DNA of 64,000 nt from Paraburkholderia panacisoli. GTDB lineage: Bacteria > Pseudomonadota > Gammaproteobacteria > Burkholderiales > Burkholderiaceae. The stretch covers positions 62,001-126,000 of the forward strand of contig NZ_VTUZ01000008.1 of the NCBI RefSeq assembly GCF_008369935.1. Direction: 5' to 3'. Position numbers and translations under genes: made by a program. Under the pieces are notes generated by a model. The model saw only the letters and a program-made list of their open reading frames with translations, had not been told where the DNA came from and did not search any database. Numbering within the stretch: the first letter of the stretch is position 1; every line of letters starts with the position of its first letter. Positions 37,897 through 46,743 of this stretch are shown here, in pieces.

Positions 37897-40099
37897 GCAT
37901 GATCCGGCCGCTGGCCTCCAACCGGTCGATATCGACGCGCTCGTCGAAGCGCGCCACCCCGATCCCTTCTCGCAGCTTGGGCTGCACTGGACGGACGCGG
38001 GTCCGGTGGTGCGCGCGCTGTTGCCGAACGCCGCGCACGTCACCGTGATTGCACGCGCCGACGGCGCCACGGTCGGTGAACTCGAACAGTTGCGCCCTGG
38101 GCTGTTCGCCGGCCGCGTCACGTCGGGGGCGCCGTATCGCTTGCGGATCGATTGGCATGGCGTGGTGCAGGAAATCGAGGACACCTATTCGTTCGGCCCG
38201 GTGCTCGGCGACGAACCACTCGGCCGCCTCGCGCATGGCGATCCGTACGCGGTGCTCGAATGTCTCGGCGCGCATCCGGTGGAAATGGATGGCGTGCCCG
38301 GCGTGCGCTTCGCGGTGTGGGCGCCGAATGCGCGACGCGTGTCGGTGGTCGGCGACTTCAACGCGTGGGACGGCCGCCGTCATCTGATGCGGCTGCGTCA
38401 TCAGGCCGGCGTGTGGGAGCTGTTCGTGCCGCGCGTGGGGCCGGGCACGCGGTACAAATACGAACTACTGTCGCGCGACGGCCATCCGCTGCCGCTGAAG
38501 GCCGATCCTTGCGCGATGCAAACGGAAAAGCCGCCGGGCACCGCGTCGGTGGTCGCGCATGTCGACGAGATCGAGCAGTTTCCGTGGACCGATCACGACT
38601 GGATTCAGTCGCGCGCCGCCAGGCAGACCGCGCGCGCGCCGATCTCGATCTACGAAGTGCATGCCGAATCGTGGCTGCGCATCGCCGAAGAAGGTCAGCG
38701 CGGCCTCGACTGGGAAGAACTCGCCGAACGCCTGCTGCCGTACGTGAAGAGCATGGGTTTCACGCACGTCGAGTTCATGCCGATCGCGGAACATCCGTTC
38801 GGCGGCTCGTGGGGTTATCAGCCGCTCGGGCAGTTCGCGCCGTCCGCGCGCTTCGGCAAGCCGGAACAGTTCGCGCGCTTCGTCGATCGCGCGCACGAAG
38901 CCGGGCTCGGCGTGATACTGGACTGGGTGCCCGCGCACTTTCCGAACGACGCGCATGGTCTCGTCGACTTCGACGGCACGCCGCTCTACGAGCACGCCGA
39001 CCCGCGCGAAGGCTATCACCAGGACTGGAACACGATGATCTACAACCTCGGCCGCAATGAGGTGAGTGCGTTCCTGGTCGCATCGGGCCTCGCGTGGCTA
39101 AAGCGCTATCACGTCGACGCCTTGCGCGTCGATGCGGTCGCGTCGATGCTGTATCGCGACTATTCGCGCGCCGCCGATCAGTGGGTGCCGAACATTTACG
39201 GCGGCCGCGAGAACCTCGAATCGATTGCGTTTCTGAAGCGCCTCAATCACGAAGTCGGTTACGTGCCGGGCGTGCCTGGTGCAATCACGATCGCCGAGGA
39301 ATCGACCGCGTGGCCGGGCGTGACCGCACGCGTCGAAGACGGCGGTCTCGGCTTCCAGTTCAAATGGAACATGGGCTGGATGCACGACACGCTGCACTAC
39401 ATGGAGGAAGACCCAGTTTATCGCCAGTACCATCACCACAACATGACGTTCGGCATGGTGTATGCGTACTCGGAGCGCTTCGTGCTGCCGCTGTCGCACG
39501 ACGAAGTGGTGCACGGCAAAGGCTCGCTGCTCGGCAAGATGCCCGGCGACCGGTGGCAGAAGTTCGCCAATCTGCGCGCGTACTTCGGCTTCATGTGGAC
39601 GCATCCGGGCAAGAAGCTGATGTTCATGGGCGGTGAATTCGGGCAGATGGCGGAATTCGATCACGACACTTCGCCGCATTGGCATCTGCTCGACGATCCG
39701 CATCATCACGGCGTGCAGTTACTGGTGCGCGACCTGAACCATCTGTATTGCAAGGAGCCTGCGCTGTATCTGCTCGACAGCGAGCCGGGCGGCTTCGGAT
39801 GGCTGATCGGCGACGACAGCGCCAACAGCGTGTTCGCGTATCGGCGCACCGACGGCGCTGGCCGTGAGCTCGTCGTGGTCTGCAACATGACGCCGGTACC
39901 GCGCGTCGGTTATCGGATCGGCATGCCGGCGAGCGGCCGCTGGGAGGAAGTGCTGAACACGGACGCCGGCGTGTACGGCGGCTCGAACATGGGCAACGGC
40001 GGCCTGATTCATACCGACGCGACCCCTAGCCACGGCTGGCCGCATTCCGCTTCACTGGTATTGCCGCCGCTCGCGACCATCGTGTTGCGTGCGGAATGA
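37889..40099 (+). CDS. glgB: 1,4-alpha-glucan branching enzyme GlgB
   Basis: A 736-residue GH13 branching enzyme that transfers chain ends to form alpha-1,6 branches. It has the CBM48 domain ([20 protein letters not shown] near residue 140) and the catalytic barrel with nucleophile Asp415 ([12 protein letters not shown]), acid/base Glu470 ([12 protein letters not shown]) and Asp538 ([10 protein letters not shown]). Length agrees with E. coli GlgB (728), including the extra N-terminal domain. I chose the ATG at 37889, inside the last codons of treS, since conserved sequence follows within 20 residues; the frame is open further upstream but overlaps treS. GlgE-made linear chains are the expected substrate. 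Confidence 0.96.
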
Positions 40100-40115
40100 T
40101 TGACATGCTGTAACG

Positions 40116-40155
40116 CGAGCGCGCGGCGCAGCGGGGTATTGGCGCCGCGCGCTCG
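40116..40155 (+). other. Strong hairpin between glgB and glgX
   Basis: CGAGCGCGCGGCGC and GCGCCGCGCGCTCG pair perfectly over 14 bases around a 12-base loop. There is no T-run after it, so it may be a processing or stability element that sets different mRNA levels for the two halves of the operon rather than a terminator. Confidence 0.6.
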
Positions 40156-40208
40156 TTGCATGAAGACCCAAGCTGGCATTCAATAAATCAGAACTGGGAA
40201 GGGGAATC

Positions 40209-42428
40209 ATGTCGCATGCAATGCCCGACCGGCTTCTGCCCGGTTCGCCGTATCCGCTCGGCGCCAGCTGGGACGGCCTCGGCGTCAACTTTGCGGTGTT
40301 CTCGGCGAATGCGCAAAAAATCGAGCTTTGCCTGTTCGATCCCACCGGGCGCAAGGAATTGCGCCGCTTCACGCTGCCCGAATGCACCGACGAGGTCTGG
40401 CATGGCTACTTGCCGAACGCGCATCCGGGCACCGCTTACGGCTTTCGCGCGCATGGGCCGTATCAGCCGCATCAGGGGCATCGCTTCAATCCGCACAAGC
40501 TGTTGCTCGATCCGTACGCGCGCAAACTGGTCGGGCAGTTTCGCTGGTCGGATGCGCTGTTCGGCTATCGGGTGCATTCGAATCGCGCCGATCTTTCCAT
40601 CGACCGCCGTGATTCAGCGCCGGCCATGCCGAAGTGCGTGGTGATCGACGAAGCGTTCGACTGGTCGCACGACAAGCGCCCGAACGTGCCGTGGGGCGAG
40701 ACCATCATCTTCGAAACGCACGTGCGCGGGGCGTCGATGCTGCGCGCCGATTTGCGCCAGCACGAACGCGGCACGTTTGCCGCGCTGGCGTCGCCGGAGT
40801 TCATCGAGCATTTGCTGAAGCTCGGCGTGACCGCGGTCGAGTTGCTGCCGGTCCATGCGTTTCTCAACGACCGCTTCCTGGTGGAGCGCGGTCTGCGCAA
40901 CTACTGGGGCTACAACAGCGCCGCGTTCTTCGCGCCCGAGCCGTCGTATCTGAGCACGCACCGGCTCGACGAAATGCGCATCGCCGTGCGCCAGTTGCAC
41001 GCGGCCGGCATCGAGGTCTTTCTCGACGTGGTCTACAACCACACCTGCGAAGGCAACGAGATGGGCCCGACCGTCTCGTGGCGCGGTCTCGACAATGCGA
41101 GCTACTACCGCCTGGTCCCCGGCGACGAGCGCCACCACATCAACGACACCGGCTGCGGCGATACGCTGAACCTGCCGCATCCGCGCGTGCTGCAGATGGT
41201 GATGGATTCGCTGCGCTACTGGTCGACGGCGTTCAATATCGACGGCTTCCGCTTCGATCTCGGCGTGACGCTCGGCCGCGAGCAGCACGGCTTCGATCCG
41301 GGCTCGGGTTTCTTCGACGCATTGCGCCAGGACCCGATCCTGTCGCAACGCAAGCTGATCTCCGAACCATGGGACATCGGCCCCGGCGGCTATCAGCTGG
41401 GCAACCATCCGCCGGGCTTCGCCGAATGGAACGACCGTTTCCGCGACACGGTGCGCCGTTTCTGGCGCGGCGACGCCGGCTTGCGGCCCGACCTCGCCGC
41501 GCGCCTGACCGGCTCGGCCGATCTGTTCAACCGGCGCTTCAGGAAGCCGTGGGCGTCGATCAACTTCATCACGTCACACGACGGCTTTACGTTGGCCGAT
41601 GTCACGGCTTACGAGCAGAAGCACAACGAAGCGAATCGCGAGGACAACAACGACGGTCACAACGAGAACTGCAGCCGCAACTGGGGCGCAGAAGGTCCGA
41701 CTGACGATCCCGCGATTCTCGACACGCGCAAACGTGTGGCCCGTTCGCTGATCACGACGCTGCTGATCGCGCTCGGCACGCCGATGGTGCTGGCCGGCGA
41801 CGAAATGCTGCGCACCCAGAACGGCAACAACAATGCGTATTGCCAGGACAACGAAATATCCTGGCTCGATTGGGAGCGTGCAACCTCTACGGACGGCCAG
41901 CAGATGATCGCCTTCGTCGCGCGCGTGATCGCGCTGCGCAAACATCACCCGCTGCTGCGCGAAACGCGTTTTCTATTCGGCGACCGTGAAGTGCTGCCGG
42001 GCCTGTTCGATGTCGGCTGGTTCGACGAGCACGGCGACCCGCTCACCATCGAAGCCTGGCAGGACCCCGAAGGCCGCGCGTTCACCTTGCGTCGCGCGGG
42101 ACCAGGCTTGAATGGCGAAACAGAAGTATTGTTGATGATGCTCAACGCAAACGAGGAAACACTGCGCTTTACACCGCCCGCCCCGCACCTGGAATGGCAT
42201 GTGCTGTTAGACACTGCTGAACCGGACAGCGCGCCGCATCGCCTGGCGGTGCCCGAGGTCGAGGTGGCCGCGCACGGTCTCGTGATGCTGGCCGCGCAGC
42301 CGGTGGGCGAAGCGGACTGGCAGGCGGGCTGGAAGGCCGGCGCGCAGCACGGGCCGCGGCTGCTGACGGCGCTGCCGCCCGATCCGGGAGCGCAATCGCC
42401 GGGCAGCGACTTGTCGCCCAGCACGTAG
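40209..42428 (+). CDS. glgX: Glycogen debranching enzyme GlgX (isoamylase type)
   Basis: A 739-residue GH13_11 enzyme that cuts alpha-1,6 branches. The CBM48 start PGSPYPLGASWDGLGVNFAVFS is typical of isoamylases/GlgX. The active site has Asp350 (GFRFDLGVTLGRE), Glu386 (ISEPWDIGPGGYQLG) and the SHDGFTLAD motif with the third acid. Length is about 80 more than E. coli GlgX. It releases linear maltodextrins that TreY can use. GGAAGGGG before the ATG is a strong ribosome-binding site, and a 14-base-pair hairpin separates it from glgB, the only sizeable break besides the next one in the operon. Confidence 0.95.
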   Translation: MSHAMPDRLLPGSPYPLGASWDGLGVNFAVFSANAQKIELCLFDPTGRKELRRFTLPECTDEVWHGYLPNAHPGTAYGFRAHGPYQPHQGHRFNPHKLLLDPYARKLVGQFRWSDALFGYRVHSNRADLSIDRRDSAPAMPKCVVIDEAFDWSHDKRPNVPWGETIIFETHVRGASMLRADLRQHERGTFAALASPEFIEHLLKLGVTAVELLPVHAFLNDRFLVERGLRNYWGYNSAAFFAPEPSYLSTHRLDEMRIAVRQLHAAGIEVFLDVVYNHTCEGNEMGPTVSWRGLDNASYYRLVPGDERHHINDTGCGDTLNLPHPRVLQMVMDSLRYWSTAFNIDGFRFDLGVTLGREQHGFDPGSGFFDALRQDPILSQRKLISEPWDIGPGGYQLGNHPPGFAEWNDRFRDTVRRFWRGDAGLRPDLAARLTGSADLFNRRFRKPWASINFITSHDGFTLADVTAYEQKHNEANREDNNDGHNENCSRNWGAEGPTDDPAILDTRKRVARSLITTLLIALGTPMVLAGDEMLRTQNGNNNAYCQDNEISWLDWERATSTDGQQMIAFVARVIALRKHHPLLRETRFLFGDREVLPGLFDVGWFDEHGDPLTIEAWQDPEGRAFTLRRAGPGLNGETEVLLMMLNANEETLRFTPPAPHLEWHVLLDTAEPDSAPHRLAVPEVEVAAHGLVMLAAQPVGEADWQAGWKAGAQHGPRLLTALPPDPGAQSPGSDLSPST

Positions 42429-42610
42429 GCGTAAGTGACGTAAGCGCGAAGTCGCCGCGAGGCAACGGCGCGATGGCAGCCTGGCAGTCGGATTGCAGCA
42501 CGAACACACATGCACGGCGGCCGGGTTCTCACGCGTGCGCTTGCGCCAAACGCGCTTCGCACGCAGAACGCAGACCGCGGCTCGACAGCACATTCGAATG
42601 GTGAAGAATC

Positions 42611-44533
42611 ATGTCCGAAAGTCCGATTGACCCTCACGCGCATCATCACGCGCATTGCCTGCCGTTCAGCGCGCAACTGCTCGGCGCCGCGGGCACGAAA
42701 CCGCGCACGCGGTTCCGTTTCTGGGCGCCTTCGTGCAAGACGGTGCAAGTCGCGATCGAAAACGGGCCGGCGCAAGGCATGCACGACATGACGCCCGCCG
42801 GCAACGGCTGGTTCGAAGCAACCGTGGATGGCGGCGCGGGCACGCTGTACCGCTTCCGGCTCGACGGCGAGCAGTTGGTGCCCGATCCGGCGTCGCGCTT
42901 TCAGCCCCAGGACGTGCACGGGCCGAGCGAAGTCATCGACCCGCGCGCGTACCGTTGGGAACACACGAACTGGCATGGCCGGCCGTGGGAAGAGACGGTG
43001 CTGTACGAACTGCACGTGGGTGCGATGGGCGGCTACGCGGGCGTGCAGAAGCGCTTGGCGGCGCTCGCCGCGCTCGGCGTCACTGCAATCGAATTGATGC
43101 CGCTGAACGATTTTCCCGGCCAGCACAACTGGGGCTATGACGGCGTGCTGCCCTATGCGCCCGACTCCGCTTATGGCCGCCCCGACGAACTGAAGGCGCT
43201 GATCGACGCCGCGCACGGTCTCGGCCTGATGGTGTTTCTCGACGTGGTCTACAACCACTTCGGCCCGGACGGCAATTATCTGCACGCGTATGCCCGCTCG
43301 TTTTTCCGCGAAGGCACGCATACGCCGTGGGGTCCGGCCATCGACTTCAGCCGCAGTGAAGTGAGCGACTTCTTCACGGACAACGCCATCTATTGGATCA
43401 ACGAATATCGCATCGACGGGCTGCGTTTCGATGCGGTGCATGCGATCGACGATCACGCGTGGCTGCGCGAGCTGTCCGACCACATCCGCGCGAAAGTGCA
43501 GCACGGCCGGCATGTGCATCTGGTGCTGGAAAACGAGCACAACACCGCGAGCCTGCTGGAAACGCATTTCGACGCGCAATGGAACGACGACGCGCACAAC
43601 ACGCTGCACGTGCTGCTGACCGGCGAAACGGAAGGCTACTACCACGCGTACGAGGACCAGCCGATCCGCCGTCTCGCGCGCGTGCTGTCGGAGGGTTTCA
43701 CGTATCAGGGCGATCCGTCGCCGATTCACGACGGCAAGCCGCGCGGCGAATCGAGCGGGCATCTGCCGCCCACTTCGTTCGTGATGTTTTTGCAGAACCA
43801 CGATCAGATCGGCAACCGCGCGTTCGGCGAGCGGCTTCGCAAGCTGACCTCGGACGACGCGTTACGCGCCGCCACGGGCCTGCTCCTGCTGTCGCCGCAA
43901 ATCCCGTTGCTGTTCATGGACGAGGAATACGGCTCGACGCAGCCGTTCCTGTTCTTCACCGACTACACCGGCGAACTCGCCGACGCCGTACGCGAAGGAC
44001 GGCGTCGCGAATTCGCGCGCTTTTCGTCGTTCAGCGATGAGAAGCGCCGTGCGCAGATTCCCGATCCGAACGACGTGAAGACGTTCGCCGCTTCGTCGCC
44101 GCCGGCACCGGATCAGGCGTCGGCGCAACACAACGCCGACGCGCAAGACCGGCTCGACTGGATGCATTTCTACAAGTCAGCGCTCGCCGTGCGCGCCAAG
44201 CTGGTCACGCCGCGTCTGCAACATAGCAAGGCGCTCGGCGCGAGCGTGCTGGGCGCGGCCGGCGGCGGCGATGCAAACGCGCTGGTCGCCCGCTGGAAGC
44301 TTTGCGACGGCGAAACGCTGTCGATCGCGCTGAACCTGTCGAAGCAAAGCGTCGCGTTCGACAACGTCCCCGCCGGCAAGGTGATTTTCGAAACGCCGCC
44401 GCGCGTGCGCGAGCAGATCGACGCCGGAACGCTGCCGCCGAACGCGTTCGTCGCGTGGCTGACCGGCGACGTCAGCGACTACGCGATCAGCCACAACGCC
44501 CGCATCGCGGGCCAACAGGAGCGCCACGCGTGA
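42611..44533 (+). CDS. treZ: Malto-oligosyltrehalose trehalohydrolase TreZ
   Basis: A 640-residue GH13_10 enzyme that frees trehalose from malto-oligosyltrehalose. After a His-rich start (residues 9-15) comes the N-terminal beta-domain (RFRFWAPSCKTVQVAIEN), then the barrel with TVLYELHVGAMG, LMVFLDVVYNHFGPDGNYL, nucleophile Asp274 (GLRFDAVHAI) and acid/base Glu307 (VHLVLENEHN). The DENEW-type C-terminal elements end at the overlap with malQ (GTGA). About 180 bases precede it without a clear terminator, so it could have its own promoter or just a longer leader. Its substrate comes from TreY, encoded two genes later. Confidence 0.95.
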   Translation: MSESPIDPHAHHHAHCLPFSAQLLGAAGTKPRTRFRFWAPSCKTVQVAIENGPAQGMHDMTPAGNGWFEATVDGGAGTLYRFRLDGEQLVPDPASRFQPQDVHGPSEVIDPRAYRWEHTNWHGRPWEETVLYELHVGAMGGYAGVQKRLAALAALGVTAIELMPLNDFPGQHNWGYDGVLPYAPDSAYGRPDELKALIDAAHGLGLMVFLDVVYNHFGPDGNYLHAYARSFFREGTHTPWGPAIDFSRSEVSDFFTDNAIYWINEYRIDGLRFDAVHAIDDHAWLRELSDHIRAKVQHGRHVHLVLENEHNTASLLETHFDAQWNDDAHNTLHVLLTGETEGYYHAYEDQPIRRLARVLSEGFTYQGDPSPIHDGKPRGESSGHLPPTSFVMFLQNHDQIGNRAFGERLRKLTSDDALRAATGLLLLSPQIPLLFMDEEYGSTQPFLFFTDYTGELADAVREGRRREFARFSSFSDEKRRAQIPDPNDVKTFAASSPPAPDQASAQHNADAQDRLDWMHFYKSALAVRAKLVTPRLQHSKALGASVLGAAGGGDANALVARWKLCDGETLSIALNLSKQSVAFDNVPAGKVIFETPPRVREQIDAGTLPPNAFVAWLTGDVSDYAISHNARIAGQQERHA

Positions 44534-46743
44534 CTACCCGACGCCCCGGCGACACGATCGCCACGCTCGCCCGCCGCGCCGGCTTCGAAGTGGAGTGGCA
44601 GGACGCGCACCACACGACCCAGCACGTGCCGGAGAACACGCTCGCGATGCTGCTCGAACAAATGGGTCTGCCGTGCGGCAACGCCACGCAGATCCGCCAC
44701 AGCACCGCTGTTCTGGAGGCCGAACTGTCGGGCCGCAAAATGCCACCGCTGATGACCGCCGAGATCGGGCGCGGCATCGCGCTGTCCGTCGCGGCGGTCA
44801 AGTCCGGCAGCCACTACCGGATCGAACTCGAAAGCGGCTCAATCATCGATGGCCGCTTTACGGCGCCCAAGGGCGAAGAGGCGTTGCTCGCGCCGATCGA
44901 CGAGGCCGGCTATCACGCGCTCGTCATCAACGATCAGCGCGTGACGCTGGCCGTCGCGCCGGCGCGCTGCTACACCGTCGACGACGCTTGGCGCACGCTG
45001 CATCGCGACGACGACAACCCCGCGCCGAGGCCGCCGCTGTGGGGCATCGCCGCGCAACTGTACGGCTTGCGGCGCAGCGGCGACGGCGGCATCGGCGACT
45101 ACTCGGCGCTCGCGCGAATCGCTGTCGAAAGCGCGCGGCGCGGCGCGCATGCGCTCGCCGTCAGTCCGACGCACGCAATGTTCAGCGCGGAGCCGAATCG
45201 CTTCAGCCCGTATTCGCCGTCGTCGCGTTTGTGGCTGAATGTCACGCATATCGATCCCGCCGCGGTGTTCGGCACGGACGCGGCACGCGCCGCACTCGAA
45301 GCCGCGCAGGCCACCGGCGCGTGGTCGGCATTGGAAGCCTTACCGCTGATCGATTGGCCGAACGCGGTCAAGCTGAAGCTGAAGGTCCTGCGCGCGCTCT
45401 ACGAGCAGTTCAGCGCGCACGAACGGGGCCAGGACACGCCGCGCGCGCTCGAATTCCACGGTTTCTGCGAGCGCGCCGGCCGCGCGCTCGAAGATCACGC
45501 GCGCTTCGAAGCGCTGCAAGCCGCGCAACTCGCGCAAGGCGGCAAAGGACATTGGCGCGACTGGCCCGACGCGTTGCGCGATCCGCGCAGCCCGGAAGTG
45601 GAGGCCTTCGCCAACGCCCATCGTCACGAGGTCACCTTCCATCTGTTTCTGCAATGGCTCGCCGCGAAGGGTCTGTCGCACGCGCAGCACGCGGCACAGG
45701 AAGCCGGCATGGCCGTCGGCCTGATCGCCGATCTCGCGGTGGGTTGCGACAGCGCCGGCAGTCATGCGTGGTCGTATCGCGACGACATGCTGCAACACGT
45801 GTCGGTCGGCGCGCCGCCGGACCTGTTCAACCAGGCCGGGCAGGCATGGGGCCTCACCACCTTCTCGCCGCGCGCGATGCGCACGCAGGGCTTCTCCGCG
45901 TTTATCGACATGCTGCGCGCCGCGTTCGCGCATGCGGGCGGCATCCGCATCGATCACATTCTCGGCTTGCGCCGCCTGTGGCTCGTGCCCGAAGGCGAAA
46001 GCGCGCGCAACGGCGCGTATCTGCGCTATCCGCTCGAAGACCTGCTGCGGCTGATCGCGCTCGAATCGTGGCGGCATCGCGCGATCGTGATCGGCGAGGA
46101 TCTCGGCACCGTGCCGCCCGGTTTTCGCGAGCGCCTCGATGAGCACGGCATCGCCGGGATTCGCGTGCTGTGGTTCGAAGGCGCGCATGATGGCGACGGT
46201 TTCAAGCCGCCGCAGCAGTGGGATCGCAATGCTGTCGGCACCACCACCACGCACGATCTGCCGACCGTAGCCGGCTGGTGGCGCGGCAGCGACATTGCGT
46301 GGCGCAACCGGATCGGCCAGACGAGCGCGCGCGCCGACGGCCGCGACCCCGAGGAAGCCGCGCAGGAGCAGCGCGCGAGCGATCGCGCCGCGTTGTGGCG
46401 CGCGTTCCAGCAAGCCGGCGTGGCCGCGCCGGAGGTGGCCGCGCCGCCGCCCGAAAGCGCGCCCGTCGACGAAGCGCTCGCCTTTGTCGCGGCCACGCCC
46501 GGACCGCTCGTCACGTTTCCGCTCGAAGATCTGCTGGCGCTCGACGAGCAGCCGAATCTGCCCGGTTCGATCGACGAGCATCCAAACTGGCGCCGCCGCC
46601 TGAGCTTGCCGATCGAGGAATTGTTTGACGACGAGAACTTCAGTGACCGTCTGCTGGCGGTCGATCGCGCGCGCCGCGCGGCGGCCGCTTCCGTTGCCCC
46701 TGCCGCTCCTTCCAACGCTTCTTCGGAGCCTGATACGCCATGA
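44530..46743 (+). CDS. malQ: 4-alpha-glucanotransferase (amylomaltase)
   Basis: A 737-residue GH77 enzyme that disproportionates maltodextrins, releasing glucose and making longer chains. It has the GH77 markers RPPLWGIAAQLYGLRRSGDGGIGDYSAL, NVTHIDPAAVFG-like region, IRIDHILGLRRLWLVPEG (nucleophile Asp) and IGEDLGTVPPGFRE (acid/base Glu), then TTTHDLPTVAGWW. The start is a GTG at 44530 overlapping the treZ stop (GTGA); the open frame continues upstream but only within treZ. The long N-terminal domain is as in E. coli MalQ. It likely recycles the short chains left by GlgX and TreY. It overlaps treY by four bases (ATGA). Confidence 0.94.
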   Translation: MTTRRPGDTIATLARRAGFEVEWQDAHHTTQHVPENTLAMLLEQMGLPCGNATQIRHSTAVLEAELSGRKMPPLMTAEIGRGIALSVAAVKSGSHYRIELESGSIIDGRFTAPKGEEALLAPIDEAGYHALVINDQRVTLAVAPARCYTVDDAWRTLHRDDDNPAPRPPLWGIAAQLYGLRRSGDGGIGDYSALARIAVESARRGAHALAVSPTHAMFSAEPNRFSPYSPSSRLWLNVTHIDPAAVFGTDAARAALEAAQATGAWSALEALPLIDWPNAVKLKLKVLRALYEQFSAHERGQDTPRALEFHGFCERAGRALEDHARFEALQAAQLAQGGKGHWRDWPDALRDPRSPEVEAFANAHRHEVTFHLFLQWLAAKGLSHAQHAAQEAGMAVGLIADLAVGCDSAGSHAWSYRDDMLQHVSVGAPPDLFNQAGQAWGLTTFSPRAMRTQGFSAFIDMLRAAFAHAGGIRIDHILGLRRLWLVPEGESARNGAYLRYPLEDLLRLIALESWRHRAIVIGEDLGTVPPGFRERLDEHGIAGIRVLWFEGAHDGDGFKPPQQWDRNAVGTTTTHDLPTVAGWWRGSDIAWRNRIGQTSARADGRDPEEAAQEQRASDRAALWRAFQQAGVAAPEVAAPPPESAPVDEALAFVAATPGPLVTFPLEDLLALDEQPNLPGSIDEHPNWRRRLSLPIEELFDDENFSDRLLAVDRARRAAAASVAPAAPSNASSEPDTP

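Noticed and set aside
44302..44529. A longer N-terminus for MalQ inside treZ
   Set aside because: It would lie entirely in the treZ coding region in another frame; the GTGA overlap start fits the operon pattern.
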